A DNA stretch of 64,000 nt from Heterohyrax brucei (GCA_028571685.1 CM053143.1:53313208-53377207); one strand, 5' to 3'; counted from the first letter of the stretch, positions 22,208-34,519 are shown. The notes: generated by a model from the letters alone, not told the origin. Numbers and translations: made by a program.

Positions 22208-23400
22208 TTAATTGAGCTTTAAGTGAAAGTTTCTAATACAAAAACCTTACACACAGTTTGTCATGTGACTCTAGTTGCTGTACTCATACTATGATAGCAA
22301 GTTCCTCTCCACCGTTTGTCCCTTCTCCCAGACCCTGTCCCCCTCTGCCTTCTCATTGTATCCCCACACAGGAGATGCCCAGTTAGTCTCCTGTACACTC
22401 TTTGACAGCATCATTTTCTGTCTTACAAACCCAGTTCAATATTTGTCTGATGAGTTGGCTTCGGGAGTGGTTTTAGCTCTAAGATAACTGGGAGTCTGGG
22501 GACCATAAATTCTAGGGACTCTCCAGTCTGTTGGATGACAAAGTCTGTCTTTTTGAACAGAGTCTGAGATTTCCACTCAACAGTTCTCCTGCTCCATCAG
22601 GGATTCTTTGTTGAGTTCCCTGCCAGGGCAGCCATTGGCGGTAGCCTGGCACTGGTTAATTTTTCTGGTCTTGGGGTTCCGTAATTTCTGGTTTGTGTGT
22701 CACTTTCCGTCTCTTGACTTCATATTTTCATGCCTTTTATTATGCTTCAACAGGTTCTTTGTTCCACCTAATTCTGTGTGCTGAGTCGTTTTTCGTTAAG
22801 TGTTTTACTATTTTTCATTGTTGTTGGTTTTGTATTTTATGAAGCTTCATGTTTTTCTTGCCTTTTATTTTAATGTGTAGAGTTGTTAGTTTCCTTTGCA
22901 GTTACTTAGTTAACCCTATTTTTCTAAATTTAAGCCAGTCTTTTATTTCTTTATGTAGCCTTGACTTCCTCTCCACATGAAAGATATATGACATTTTTCA
23001 TGCCTTTTTTACATAATGACATCTCTGTTTCTCTATTTTCAGTGTTTTAGCTTTGATTTATTTTGTGATTTCCTTATCTGGATCCATATTTGATTACTCT
23101 GCCCTGTATTCTTGTTGAGTTGTTACCTGATGTTATTGGTTTTCTAACCTGACTCCCTTTAGTATTTCTTGTAATTTTTTTGTTTGGATTTGCAAGCTCC
23201 CTAAGCTTCCGTTTATCTGGAAATGTTCTCATTTCATCATCATATTTGAGAGGCAGTGCTTCTTTGTTACTCAATCCAATTTCCCAAATTTGCTTTTGGT
23301 GTTCAGGGCGCCTAGAATATAATATATAATGGATTCCCTCTGGAGGAGTGTCTTTGTCGTAAAAGGGATCACAGAAAACATCTGATTCCTCTGCCACCTA
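22208..23400 (-). mobile_element. ORF2-less L1 derivative (HAL1-like or internally deleted L1), antisense
   Basis: On the minus strand, 23400-23074 is L1 ORF1 C-terminal sequence: FPDKRKLRELANPNKK aligns with the FTDKQKLRDFV region of L1 ORF1. Next, 23070-22690 is the ORF1/ORF2 spacer, with ACACAAAACCAACAATG-like text as at 14330-14450. At about 22685 it jumps straight into L1 3'UTR (22680-22208), with the CACTCCCGAAGCC block. All of ORF2 (about 4 kb) is absent. It could be a true half-L1 (HAL1) type copy, a deletion, or two abutting fragments. Confidence 0.65.
23074..23397 (-). pseudogene. L1 ORF1 C-terminal fragment
   Basis: A 107-residue open frame on the minus strand. Its middle (MRTFPDKRKLRELANPNKK) corresponds to the L1 ORF1 C-terminal domain seen at 2600-2700 and 5690-5770. 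The start Met is fortuitous, the protein lacks coiled coil and RRM, and the frame is bounded by unrelated sequence. It is not a host gene. Confidence 0.65.
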
Positions 23401-24106
23401 AGCTTTGCCTTGGGAATAATTTTTCTAGACAAAACAGTTTTCACTATTAAGTAGCTTAGGCTCACTGGAACATTAAAATTTTGAAACAACAGTACTGAAA
23501 TACAATATAATATAATTACATATAATATAACAAGAAGTGAAACCCAATAATACTGAGTACTCTATCCTCATAGCACCTTGTACCTCTGTTCTTTGGTCTT
23601 CTTATCTCATTTATAGTTTAGCAAGTAACTCTCACATATGGGGAGCCAGGCTCTCAAAATTTCCAGTTTTTGTATGTAATAGGAAATTCTCATGAATTTT
23701 TCATCTCAGATGACACATAGAAACAATTTTCATATTTAGTAAGTATAATAGAAACTCAAACAATATTAACTTATGTAATTATAAGGCTGGAGCTAATGGG
23801 AACACACATGAGTAGTAATATTATTCTAATGGAGCCATTCTACTTGCATTTTCCAGTACCAATTAATACAATATCATCATTTCATCTATCTTCATCAAAA
23901 AATAGAAATACTTTAAAAACTTTATCTATTTTCCCCAAGTGGAACACGCAGTGAGACCAAAGGAAAGAGCAGTTTTTTTAGACTCCATTCATCTTATTTT
24001 GTCATTTAGTGTAGAATTTTCTCATTTGTCACCCAACATGAAGAAGGGCACATTTTTCCCAGTGTTTAATTTTTATGAACATCTCCCCAAGCCATGGCTT
24101 GGCCCC
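23401..24106. other. Single-copy DNA
   Basis: Nothing recognisable apart from a short TATAA-type repeat near 23505-23535 (AATATAATATAATT). Confidence 0.45.
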
Positions 24107-24183
24107 AAGCCAAGTGCCATCGAGTTGAATCTGACTTATGGCGACCCTAGGGGTCAGGGTAGAATTGAGCCTCAGAGTATTCA
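24107..24183 (-). mobile_element. About 77-bp antisense SINE 3' end
   Basis: The plus strand reads AAGCCAAGTGCCATCGAGTT then CTTATGGCGACCCTAGGGG and stops after CAGAGTATTCAAG. It is the inverted 3' end of the Afrotherian SINE, truncated at almost the same point as the copy at 8798-8872. No clear target-site duplication was seen. Confidence 0.75.
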
Positions 24184-24416
24184 AGGAGCGTCATTTCAGT
24201 AACTGTAATTTAGCCAACTCAAAACTTAAATTTGAATTTTTTGTTCTTTTACTATATCCTATCATTTTAACTCCAATAACTACAATTAAGTACACCGAGA
24301 TTTAAACATTTTCACTTTCTCTTAGCTATTTTCAGGATATGCCAACTTTCTGTCTAAGGCAGGGCTCTTACGCTAGAATTTCCAAGAGCTGTAGGAAAAA
24401 AACAAAACACAGAAAG

Positions 24417-24858
24417 TGTTACTAGGTGAAAACCAAGTTCTTACTCAGCACAACTCGTATTAGCCAGTAAATGGGAGACTGAGGTGGGAGAACAAAAAAG
24501 TGTTTTTATTTCACTGTACAAGGAAACAGAGCCAGTTGGTGTTTACTGCTGTCAGGAACACTTGCCAAGAGCAGGTAGGCAAGTTCCTTTTAAAAGGGTT
24601 TACAAGTAGGGAGTTCATACAAGTTATGTCAGCAACATGCTTAATCATACTACACAGATGCAAAGGTGGTTACATACAAGCAGGATTCAAATGCAAAGCT
24701 GAAGGAGGGAGTCCGCCAAAGGAAAGGATGTTGTATTATGATGGGGGAAGAAGCCAGGTAAAGATACAGCGCTGTGTGGATTCTGTCTCAGAAAGAATTG
24801 GTTTCTCATCTCAAGATGTTAATTAATGTGAGTGAGCTCTAAGTCATTTCTTACTTCA
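24417..24858 (-). mobile_element. LTR-like block, antisense
   Basis: On the minus strand a TATA-like CTTTTAAAAGGAACTTGCC (about 24583-24600) is followed downstream by AATAAAAACAC (about 24510), the order expected for a retroviral LTR promoter and polyadenylation signal. Possible TG/CA ends are at 24858 and 24417. I cannot name the family, and no internal retroviral sequence adjoins it. The plus-strand 108-codon frame at 24500 is a shadow. Confidence 0.4.
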
Positions 24859-25348
24859 GTATATTCGTAAGTTATTTTTTCTTCTGTGTCTTCCCCAACC
24901 CCTAACAACTTTCCCTGATTTTTAGGAAATAGAAATAACTATCTATTTATCTCAGAAATCTTAGGTTGTAAAGTACAAACATCTTCAAACTTCTCCTTTT
25001 GTACCCACAAAGTGCTTCCTTTTTTCCCCTCTTTCATGGTGCAGTTTTGAGGCTCATTCCTGAGAGGACAGTTTTGATCCCTTTTCTTGCTCACTGTTTG
25101 CCTTTTTAGGAACTTTGTTTTGTCATCTACCATTTGCTGTCTAGTATGTATTCAATCTTTCACTAGCTACTGCATCTACAACTTTGATCTGTAGTTCTTA
25201 ACTTTTCTGATTTTCACACAGTGATCTTGTCATTGGCATTCTACATGTCTTGCTGATTTTAAGTTCGTTTGAATTTTTATTTTTCCCTTCAGTTACCTCA
25301 GTTTTCTTCAGTTCAAGTCATTTTCTCTGGTTGCTTAAATGGTTATTG
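24859..25348. other. Single-copy DNA
   Basis: No gene or repeat recognised. The 64-codon minus-strand frame at 24939-25133 shows no family resemblance. Confidence 0.4.
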
Positions 25349-25360
25349 TAGCTTTCTAAC

Positions 25361-25514
25361 CTGATGGCATAATGGTTAAGTACTACAACTACTAACCAAA
25401 AGGCCAGTGGTTCGAATCTACCAGGTGCTCCTTAGAAACTCTTTGGGCAGTTGTGCATCCTATAGGGTTTCTATAGCTTGGAATCAGTTTAATGGCAATG
25501 TGTTTGGTTTGGTT
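25361..25514 (+). mobile_element. tRNA-derived SINE with 12-bp target-site duplication
   Basis: Head CTGATGGCATAATGGTTAAG, B-box-like AGTGGTTCGAATCTACC, body GCTCCTTAGAAACTCTTTGG, and 3' end AATGGCAATGTGTTTGGTTT. Perfect 12-base repeats, TAGCTTTCTAAC, flank it at 25349-25360 and 25515-25526. Confidence 0.92.
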
Positions 25515-25526
25515 TAGCTTTCTAAC

Positions 25527-28092
25527 TACTTTTTCTTCCTCCACTCCAGGTGTCTTTCAATTTGTGTTTCTTAAGGTTATCAGAGTGCTGATTTTAGTAG
25601 CCAGTTATATGCTACTCCTTTGCTTTAGAAAGGGGATTCAATTTATTTTTCATCTTTTTATTTTGTAGTCTGGCTTCTTTCCATCATGGAGTATATCCCT
25701 TCTGCTTTGTCTCACATTTGCCTTTCCTTATTGTCATTCAGATAAGACCACATATATTACTTCAGTTTCATCTCAACTTCATATCTTCACAAACGTATTC
25801 TCCACTAAGGATTTATGAGATCTCCATCTAAGTAAGTTCTATCTATTCTCTACTCTTGGAACAAGCAAAATTATTATTCAGAAACTTTCTCTGATCCCAT
25901 ACTGTTTGATAACTATAGGTGAAGATTCAATTTATACTACTTAGAGATTCTGAAGCTTAACCAATTAGAAGCCTTCTTTCTGACAGACAAATGCAAAATT
26001 GTGAAATTAAAGAAGGTGCAGTCATAGACATTTTGAATTAAACCAAAAATGTAAAGCTATCAAATACTATAAAAATTAAATGTATTTGATTGCATCTTAT
26101 ATAACAATAATCTTATAATATGTTCCAATAATAGGACTAGAAAAACGATTAAAAAATAGATTTTTAAATGATTGTCCTTGGCTTTTTAATAAGTTTCCTA
26201 CTTCACAATTTGATACAGATAACGTCGTCTAAATTTTTTGTTCAGTGTTGAATTTGTGAAAACTGTTATTTATTATGTTTATTTTAAATATAAGTTGATA
26301 AATTTCAAGGCATATATGATACAACTACTAGTTCTGCTCTTTCATGTCAGGACATTCATGAGCTGGCACAGTGAAGAGGCAGCCGCTTCTACCACATGAT
26401 GACTAGCATGAATTTAACTATATACAGATATAAATGTGAACCACAAAAATATATCCACCAAACCAAACTAAATATATTTCAAGCTCAACTTCCTTTTACC
26501 AAATCTCCAAAAAATGTCTGTGGTCTCTGCAATGCTACCTTTGATGAAAGTGGGAGGTCTGCATTAGGAAAAAAAAAAGGTGGTCTTTACCATTGTGGTT
26601 AACATGTGTTACTTCTGCACATATGATGAACACACGTGATTATACGAACAGATTTTTAGAACCCTATCCCACGGCCTTAAAATAGTTCATGATAGTGAGA
26701 GACCCTGAAACTTTGGTTTCTTTAGCTTCAAAGGAAATAGAAACTTATTATTTTCCAGTTTTCCTCATATTTTTATCAGCTATGTTCCTTGCCACTTTGA
26801 ATTCCTATTTATTACTTCACTGGCGTGCTATGCGAGCCTATCAAGTGCCCTGTACATAGGTGGTAACAGGGAAGTAAAGAGAAAAGATTTATAATTTTGA
26901 CAACATTAAAAGTGATAAACATCTGTACATAAAATGACCAAAAGTTACAATATAAATAACAAAATGGGAAATGATTTATAATACAATGACAAAGGTTAAT
27001 ATATTTAATATATGAAGAATCTCAACAAATGTGTAATTAAATGACAGCTGGAGTCAAGTCAGTAATGTAAATCAACAGATACTTCAAAAATTAAAATGTT
27101 CACACTATGTTTGACAAATTAATATGATTAAAACTAACAGTGTGGTATTATGTGTAGCCTACAAAATTGCAAATAATTTTCAAGTTGATGTAATTAAAAT
27201 GTTCAAATATTTTATGAGGAAATTGCCATTTATATGTTACTGGGTTAAGTACAAATTGAGAAACATCTTTACTGAGGTAATTTGAAAATGTATGTGTATA
27301 TATAGACCTGGAAATGCAATGATTTATACTGTTTGGAAGACTTTCACATGCTGGGTTCTCTACTGGGCACTGGAGTCACTATAGTTAAAAAAGTGTACAG
27401 TGAAAATGTACATATTTAACTGATAATGATGATTTCATTGATAGTTATTTTCTTATTTTATTTTAGCAACTTTGCTAAGTGGAAAAAAGAAATATACACA
27501 GGTGGCAGCAACTTTGTAGTGAACCTATTCTTCATTTTTACAGTCCTGAAAATTAGTAAAATTGTACTAGATGAGGTAAAGACAGTCCAAAGAAAGAGGA
27601 AATATATGTGACATCCCATAGGTGTGAAATAACATGACATATCAATAAAACAGAGAACAGTAAGTTTGGACCATAAAGATCAGAGGGGAAAGAAGACTGG
27701 GATAGATTTGCAAGTAAGCAAAGACCACTTGTTACTGGGCTTTATTTAGTGTTGAAGAGAACTATAATAACTGACTTAAGATCGGTAGGTTGTTAATGGG
27801 TTTAATGTAGCATTGCTATGACATAAGACCTGGAATTAAGTAGCATGCTACTTTGACATCTCGTAAAAGCAGGACAACCTCAAATGTCCTAACTATAAGA
27901 TCCTCTCACCAAGGTGCTCATGGATTTAAGTTCCCTTAACCATTAACCTTTCTGACAATCAGTGCAAAACACAGTACCTCTTATCCCAGAGATTTGGCAG
28001 CCTACAGAATTGTCTAAACAAGCCTATCACATCCTTCTCTGTGAATCAAGAGTTACTCCATTTATTTCTGGCTACAAAACTTGCCTCCTACT
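25527..28092. other. Single-copy AT-rich DNA
   Basis: About 2.6 kb without recognisable dispersed repeats or exons. Short open frames (26396-26602, 27426-27640) have no family features. The region is very AT-rich at 26000-27450. Confidence 0.5.
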
Positions 28093-28151
28093 AAAAAAAA
28101 AAAAAAAAAAAAAAAACCGTTGCTGTCATTTCTAACTCATAGAGACACTAG
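28093..28151 (-). mobile_element. Truncated antisense SINE with A homopolymer
   Basis: A 24-base A run (28093-28116) is followed by CCGTTGCTGTCATTTCTAAC and TCATAGAGACACTAG, the inverted SINE 3' end (GTTGCCATCGAGTCGATTC...CTCATAGCGACCC-like). Confidence 0.6.
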
Positions 28152-29271
28152 AGCCCCTGCTTTCACTCTGAGTTCCCAGTTTCAACACATGGCAAATAGT
28201 GATGTTCTCTCTGAGCTCTGAATATTGGTAACTTATTAAATGCTGTTAACCTCATCTGTCCAGTGTTGAATGTTGAATATTTGTCCACCCAACAAGAAGG
28301 AGGGAAAACAGCTATTATAAGGCTTGAGTTTCCCATGAGAGATTCTGAGGAGGGGATTCAGGGACACATGGATCACTTACTGTTTCTGAGATAGGAGTAG
28401 AAAGGAGAATAAATAGAATAGGTTGCTATCACGTGGAGAGGATAGATTAACAACTGCATATTTGCAATAAGAGATGGATCTGGAAGCATCACAGGTAAAA
28501 AAGCTGTAGTTACAAAAAGAGGTGGTTATTATGTCGTTTTACAGCTGCTGCTTGACCTTGGGAGAAGCTGTGTTTCCTGTTAACTTTGCAGCTGGCTTTA
28601 TCAGTGTCTGTTCTCCTTGTGGTTAATGGTAGGGTGACTGTTTTCTTTCTCAGTATAAACTCATTTTCAATCCAAGATAGGTTTTCACTCTTTTTTAATC
28701 AGGTGAAGTGGTCATGTGAACAGCTATGGTTACTTTAAAATTAAAATCAGCAAGGCACACTATGTGGCAAACAATGGAGAGTACAGTACAGTAAAGAGTC
28801 ATACCATGAGGCAGGAGCTTGACAAGTATCTACTTCTTAATAATAGGGACAGTTATGACCATGACACTGTTTACTTTTCTGCACTCTTTGCTCTTTGAAC
28901 TGGAAATTCCAGTCTTAGAAATCAGTCACGATACATCATACTTTGACGTACCCCAAGGTTTTAGGCAAATATTTTCATTACCATGTTGATTATATTACTT
29001 AGATGACAGTTAAATTCACTCTGTGTTTTGAGATTCAGAAAGATTAACTCAAGTTTCCTCTATTTTAAGTCCATGTATTTCACTATCTTTGGCTTTTTAA
29101 AATCAATTATTTACTATCCAAAAAATTTAACCAAATTCCCCTGGTCTCTTATAGATCTGAGTTTTGGATGTTTAGCTGAGAAGATTTCTAAGCAACATCT
29201 GGAAGTGTCTGAATGATTTCTCCTTGCTCTTTACAGTAAAATGTAAGTGTAAAAAAGATGGACTTAAAACC
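28152..29271. other. Single-copy DNA
   Basis: No repeat or exon recognised. The frames at 28716-28898 and 29028-29216 look random. Confidence 0.4.
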
Positions 29272-29310
29272 ATGAGTCAGATCCAACTCAACAGCACTTG
29301 GCTGGTTTGG
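29272..29310 (+). mobile_element. About 39-bp SINE 3' end
   Basis: ATGAGTCAGATCCAACTCAA then CAGCACTTGGCTGG: the sense 3' end of the Afrotherian SINE, severely 5'-truncated. It directly precedes the L1-D 5' end. Confidence 0.7.
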
Positions 29311-30461
29311 CATGCAGGATATGGGCCAAAGTGGCAGAATAGATGGATGCTTCCTGTGATCTTCCTAACAACAAAGACACCCCCTGAAAAAAATCAATTA
29401 TATATGACATTCTAGGAACCCTGAATATCAAAGGTGAAGTTGGGAAATATGATTGAGTAATAAAGAAAGTAGAGTACTTCCAGAAGTAACTAAGACTGGC
29501 CAGACCTGATCCAGTGGAGGCTGGAGCCCTCTAAGCAGATTGGCAGCAGTGAGTGTGGTGAGTGGCTCAGTGGCTTTCAGAGTGTGTCTTTCTTGGTACA
29601 AGAGACCAAGCAACAAAGAGCCTACTCATGTCTCCAGAATCACTGAAAAACAGCAATCCATTATGGAAAGCTAAGTATTTTGCATCTAATCTACCATATG
29701 AGGATCTAAATCCTTCAGGGTAAATCTCTCTCCATTTCCCAGCATATCCTCATTCGTTCTCTGCAATGTAGTTGGCTAATGCCATTACCTGGGCCAGAAA
29801 TAGGACTCCTTATGCACACCCTAAGACATTTGTCTAGACTCCAAGAGAGGACAATTTAAAAGGCAAGGGAAAAACAAATACATGAAATAATCTGCTGGCT
29901 ACCCTAAGCTGGCAACACAGGGTAGAAGTAGTCCTGACACCCAAGCTTAGGCATAAGAGGACACAAATTCCTCACAGACACTCACTAATAGTCGTCAGGC
30001 CTCTGCCTTTGTCAGTGCTTACAATAAGGTACCTGTGCCTATACCATATACTCAGTGATCAACTACCAGGCCCCTTTTAGCAGAATGCTGTAAGAAAAGT
30101 AAAAGGACACCTAGAGTCGCCTGCCTAATAAAGGTTCTAAACATCTGGTAGCAGGATGTTAGAACCTCAAAGGCACGATACATCTGTTTGTTGCTTACAA
30201 GAGACACACCTTAGACCTAAAGACACAAACAAAAACTGAAAGGATGTAGAAAATCAAATAAATGACATCCAACACAGAACAGGAATGGCAACATTGGTGC
30301 CTGATAAAATAGATTTTAAGGGTGAATCTACAGCAATGGATAAGGAAGATAACTAAATAACGATTAAAGGGACTACACACCACAAGGATATTAACTATAT
30401 TAAATATTTGTGTACCCAATGATAAGGCTCCTAAATATATGAAATGAACTCTAACAGCATT

Positions 30462-30612
30462 GGGAAAAGAAAGGAAGGAAAGAAAAGAAAGAAAGAAAGA
30501 AAGAGAGACAGAGAGAGAGAGAATGAAAAAGAGAGAAAGAGAGACAGAAAGAGAGGAGGAGAGAAGGAAAGAAGAAAGAAAGAAAAGAAGGAAGAAAGGA
30601 AGAAAAAATAAG
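30462..30612 (+). repeat. Purine-rich GGAA/GAAA/GAGA microsatellite
   Basis: About 150 bases almost wholly A and G on the plus strand (interruptions such as GAGACAGAG at 30506-30514). It is built from GGAA, GAAA and GAGA units. It lies inside the L1-D endonuclease region. The plus-strand frame 30460-30795, rich in Lys, Arg and Glu, is an artefact of it. Confidence 0.9.
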
Positions 30613-30800
30613 AGGAAATTTCAAATGCCACTTCTAGTGAAGGACAACACATCTAGAAAGAAGTTCAACAAAGGCACAGAAGATCTAAATGCCACAATCA
30701 GTCAGACTGAGCACAAGACATTTATAGAACAGTCCACCCAACATCATTCAAGTATACTTTCTTCTGCAGCACACATAGAATATTCTGCAGAATAGACCAT

Positions 30801-31345
30801 TGTCAGGGATTGAATTGTGTTCCCCTCAAAATATGTGTATTAATTTGGCTGGGCCAGAATTCCCTGTATTTTGTGATTTCCCTCCGTTTTGTGATTTTCT
30901 TATGTTGTAAATCCTAATCTCTACCTGTGGCTAACAGAGTGGATTATATTAGAGAGCATTAGAGTGTGACTTTAAATCTCTTCCTAAGGCTACCTCCCTG
31001 CTCCACTGTAAAGGTCCTTCCCCTGGAGTGTGGCTTGCACCACCTTTTATCCTTCTATACTACAAGGGACAAAATGAAAGAGAAGCAAGCAGGGTACAGA
31101 ACATCATACCATCAAGAAAGCAGCACCAGCAGTAGAGCGTATCCTCCAGACCTGAGGTTCCTGAACAAAGATCAATGTGCCACAAGGACTTTCCTCCAGG
31201 GCCAGAAAGGGAGAAAGCCCTCCCCTGGAGCCAACGTCCTGAATTTGGACTTGTAGCCTACTGGATGGTGTAAGAGCAGACTTTTCTTGTTTAAGTTGTA
31301 CACTTTGTAGTATTTCTGATAGAGCAATATCAGAGACCTAAAACA
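30801..31345 (+). mobile_element. Solo MaLR (ERVL-type) LTR nested in L1-D
   Basis: Begins TGTCAGGGATTGAATTGTGT and ends ...GACCTAAAACA, giving TG..CA ends. The MLT1-like opening (GATTGAATTGTGTCCCC type) and the end block (GTAGTATTTCTGATAGAGCA) resemble the LTRs at 35830, 37068 and 60537. Near-perfect 5-base target-site repeats ACCAT (30796-30800) and ACCAC (31346-31350) flank it, as expected for this class. Removing it rejoins L1 endonuclease text (AATAGACCA + CATATTAGGTCA). The plus-strand 96-codon frame inside is not viral coding sequence. Confidence 0.88.
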
Positions 31346-32862
31346 ACCACATATTAGGTCAAAAAGCAAGCCTTAAAAACAATCCAAAACATCTAAATAT
31401 TACAAAACATCTTTTCAGAACATACAGCCATAAAAATAGAAATCAGTAACAGAAAAAGCAAGGAAAAATATCAAACACATGCAGACTGAACAGCATCTTG
31501 CTCAAAAACCATTGGGTTATAGAAGAAATCAGGATGGAAGAAAGAAATTCACATAACAAAATGAGGAAGAAAACACAGTTGATCAGAACCTTGGGGACAC
31601 AGCAAAGTCAGTTCACAGAAGTCAATTTATGTCAATAAATGAATACATTCAAAAAAAAGAAAAGGCCCAAATTAACACATTAACCCTAACAACTCAAACA
31701 CGTAGAAAGAGACCAGTAAAACAAGCCCTAGAGTACCAGAAGAAAATAAATAACAAAAACTAGAGCAAAACTAAATGAATAAGAGAATAGAATAAACTGT
31801 GGAAAGAATTAACAAGACCAAAAGCTGGCTCTTTGAAAAGATAAAAAAAAATGACAAACCATTGGCCAAAATGACTAAAGAAAAATAGGAGAGGGAGCAA
31901 ATAACCTGTCTAATAAATAAGACAGATGACATCACGGAATCACAACAGATCCAATTGAATTTTTTAAAAAAATCATAGCTAAATGCTATGAAAAATTGTA
32001 CTCAGCAGGAAAATCTAAAGGAAATGAGTAAATTACTAGAGACACAACACCTACCTAAACTAATACAAACAGAGACAGGACAATGAAATGAAACACAACA
32101 AAAGAAGACATTGAAAAGATAATCTAAAAACTTCCAACAAAAAGAAACCTGGCCCAGATGGCTTCACTGGAGAATTCTACCAAACTTTCAGAGAAAAGTT
32201 AGCAGTACCCTTAACAGAAGTATTTTAAATCATAGAAAATGATGGAAAAGTCCTCAGCTCATTCTTTGGAGCCAGGACAACCATGATACCAAAACCAGGC
32301 AAAGACAGCACTAAATAAGGAAAATTATTGACCAATATCTCTTATGAACTCAGATGTAAAAACGCTGTACAAAATTCCAGCAAATAGAAATCAACAAAAT
32401 ATCAAATACTATTCACCTTGACCAAATGGAATTAATACCAGATATGTAAGGAAAATTGACTATGAGAGAAACAATCAATGTAATCAACCACACAGAAAAA
32501 GAACCACTTGACTGGGTCAATTGATTCAGAGAAGGCAATTGACAAAATCCAACACTCATTTATGTTAAAAGCTCTCAGCAAAATAAGAATAGAAGAGAAA
32601 TCCCTCAGCATAATAAAGGACATTTATACAAAGCCAGCGGTCGACATCATCTTAAATGAGAGACTGAAAGCATTTTAGTTAAGAATGGGAACTAGACAAA
32701 GATTCCTTTTATCTGCACCTTCACTCAGCAGTGTCCTGGAGATTTTAGCTAGAGTAATGAGCCAATAAAAATAAATAAAAGACATCCAAATTCATAAGGA
32801 AGAAGTAAGTGCATATCTATTTTCAGATGATATGATCTTACATATAGAAAGCCCTGAAGAAT

Positions 32863-32904
32863 ACACATGCACACACACAAACACACACACACACACACAC
32901 ACAA
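32863..32904 (+). repeat. CA microsatellite in L1-D
   Basis: A run of CA units with an early CATGC interruption, interrupting ORF2 sequence just after RT motif C. Confidence 0.95.
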
Positions 32905-34519
32905 AGCTACTGGAACTAAGAGATACAAGGATACAAGATACAGGATACAAGATAAACATTTACAAAATCAGTTGGATTCCTTCATAACAACAAAAAGGAC
33001 ATCAAAGAGGAAATCACTTAATCATTCATTTATAATATCCCCCAAGAAGGTAAAGTACTTAATATAAAAGATCTATACAAAGAAAACTACAAGACACTAC
33101 TATAAGAAACCAAAAGAGTCCTACATAATTGGAAAAGTCTACCTACCTTGTTCGCAAATGGGAAAACTCAATATTGTGAAAAGAAGTACTCAAAGTGATT
33201 TATAGATATAACACAATCCCTATCCAAATTCCAATGACGTTTTTTAATGAGATGGAGGGGCAAATTACTGACTTCGTATGGAAAGGAAAAAGGCCTCAAA
33301 TAGGACAAGCATACTGGAGAAGAATAACAAAGTGGGAGGCCTCATTCTATCTGACTTTAGAATCTATTCTACCACCATTGTAGTCAAAACAGTCCTGGTA
33401 CTGGTACAACAATAGATGCATAGACCAATGGAATAGAACTGAAAATCCAGACATGAAATCATCCGCATACAAGCAGCTGACATTTGACAAAAACCCAAAG
33501 TCCATAAAATGGGGAAAAGGCAGTCTCTTTAGCAAATATCCACCTGAAAAAATCAAACACGATACACATTTTACATCATGTACAAAAACTAACTCAAAGT
33601 AGATCAAAGACCTAAATATAAAATCTAAAACAATAATGATTGTGGAACAAAGAGGAGGAAAACTCTAGAAGTCCTAATACAAAGCATACACAGAACACAC
33701 AATATTACCAATAACACACAAACATAAGAAGAGAACATGTGCAACTGGGAACACCTAAAATTCCAATACTTACGCTTATTCAAAGACTTCACCATAAGAC
33801 CAAAAAGACAAGCTACAGAAATTAGAAAACAAAAAAGGCTACAATGAATCAAACCAGTGTCCAATGTCTAAAATCTACATCATAGTGCAAACCCTCAACA
33901 ACAAAAATCAAAATAATCCAGTTAAACATTTGGCAAAGGATATGAATATGCACTTCACCAAAGAAGACATCCAGGTGGCTAACAGATATATCAGGAAATG
34001 TTCACGATCGTTGGCCAGTAGAGAAATGCAAATCAAAACTACAATGAGATGCCATATCACCTCAACAAGGTGGCATTAATCCAAAAACACAAAATAATGA
34101 ATATTAGGTAGAGTGTGAAGTGACTGGAACAGTTACACACAGCTGGTGGGAATGTAAAATGGCACAGCCTCTTTGGAAGTTGATTTAGCACATTCTTTAA
34201 AAGTTAGAATTAGAAATACTGTATGTTCCATAATCCCACTTCTTAGAATATATCCTACAGAAATAAGGGATGTCATATGAGTAGATCCATGCAAACCAAT
34301 GTTTTTTTTTGTGTGTGTGTGTCACTGTCCATAGTAGCATACATATGGAATCAACCTAGGTGCCCATCAACAGAGGAATGCATAAACAAACTATGATATA
34401 TTCACACAATTAAATACTGCACAATGATGAAGAAGGATGACCTTGGGAAACATCTCACAACATGAAGGAATTTGGAAGGCATTAGGCTGAATGAAATTAG
34501 TTGCAAAAGGACACATATT

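Larger units (their letters stand above)
30180..34500 (+). pseudogene. L1-D ORF2 remnant
   Basis: Endonuclease text begins CLLQETHLRPKDTN-like at about 30188-30230, but its start codon and first about 40 codons are absent. The domain is then disrupted by a purine-rich tract (30462-30612) and a solo LTR (30801-31345). RT hallmarks survive: PGPDGFTGEFYQTF at about 32150-32190, SIDSEKAIDKIQHS at about 32521-32562 (motif A) and FSDDMILH-like text at about 32820-32842 (motif C, with Ser for Ala). Dense stops and frameshifts, more than in L1-B, show greater age. No function is possible. Confidence 0.87.

Noticed and set aside
26396-26602. Possible zinc-finger-like CGLC..C motif in a 68-codon frame
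   Set aside because: Only one incomplete Cys pair pattern, no repeats of it, and a poly-A run interrupts the frame.
30460-30795. Lys/Arg/Glu-rich 111-residue protein
   Set aside because: Translation of a GGAA/GAAA microsatellite inside an L1.
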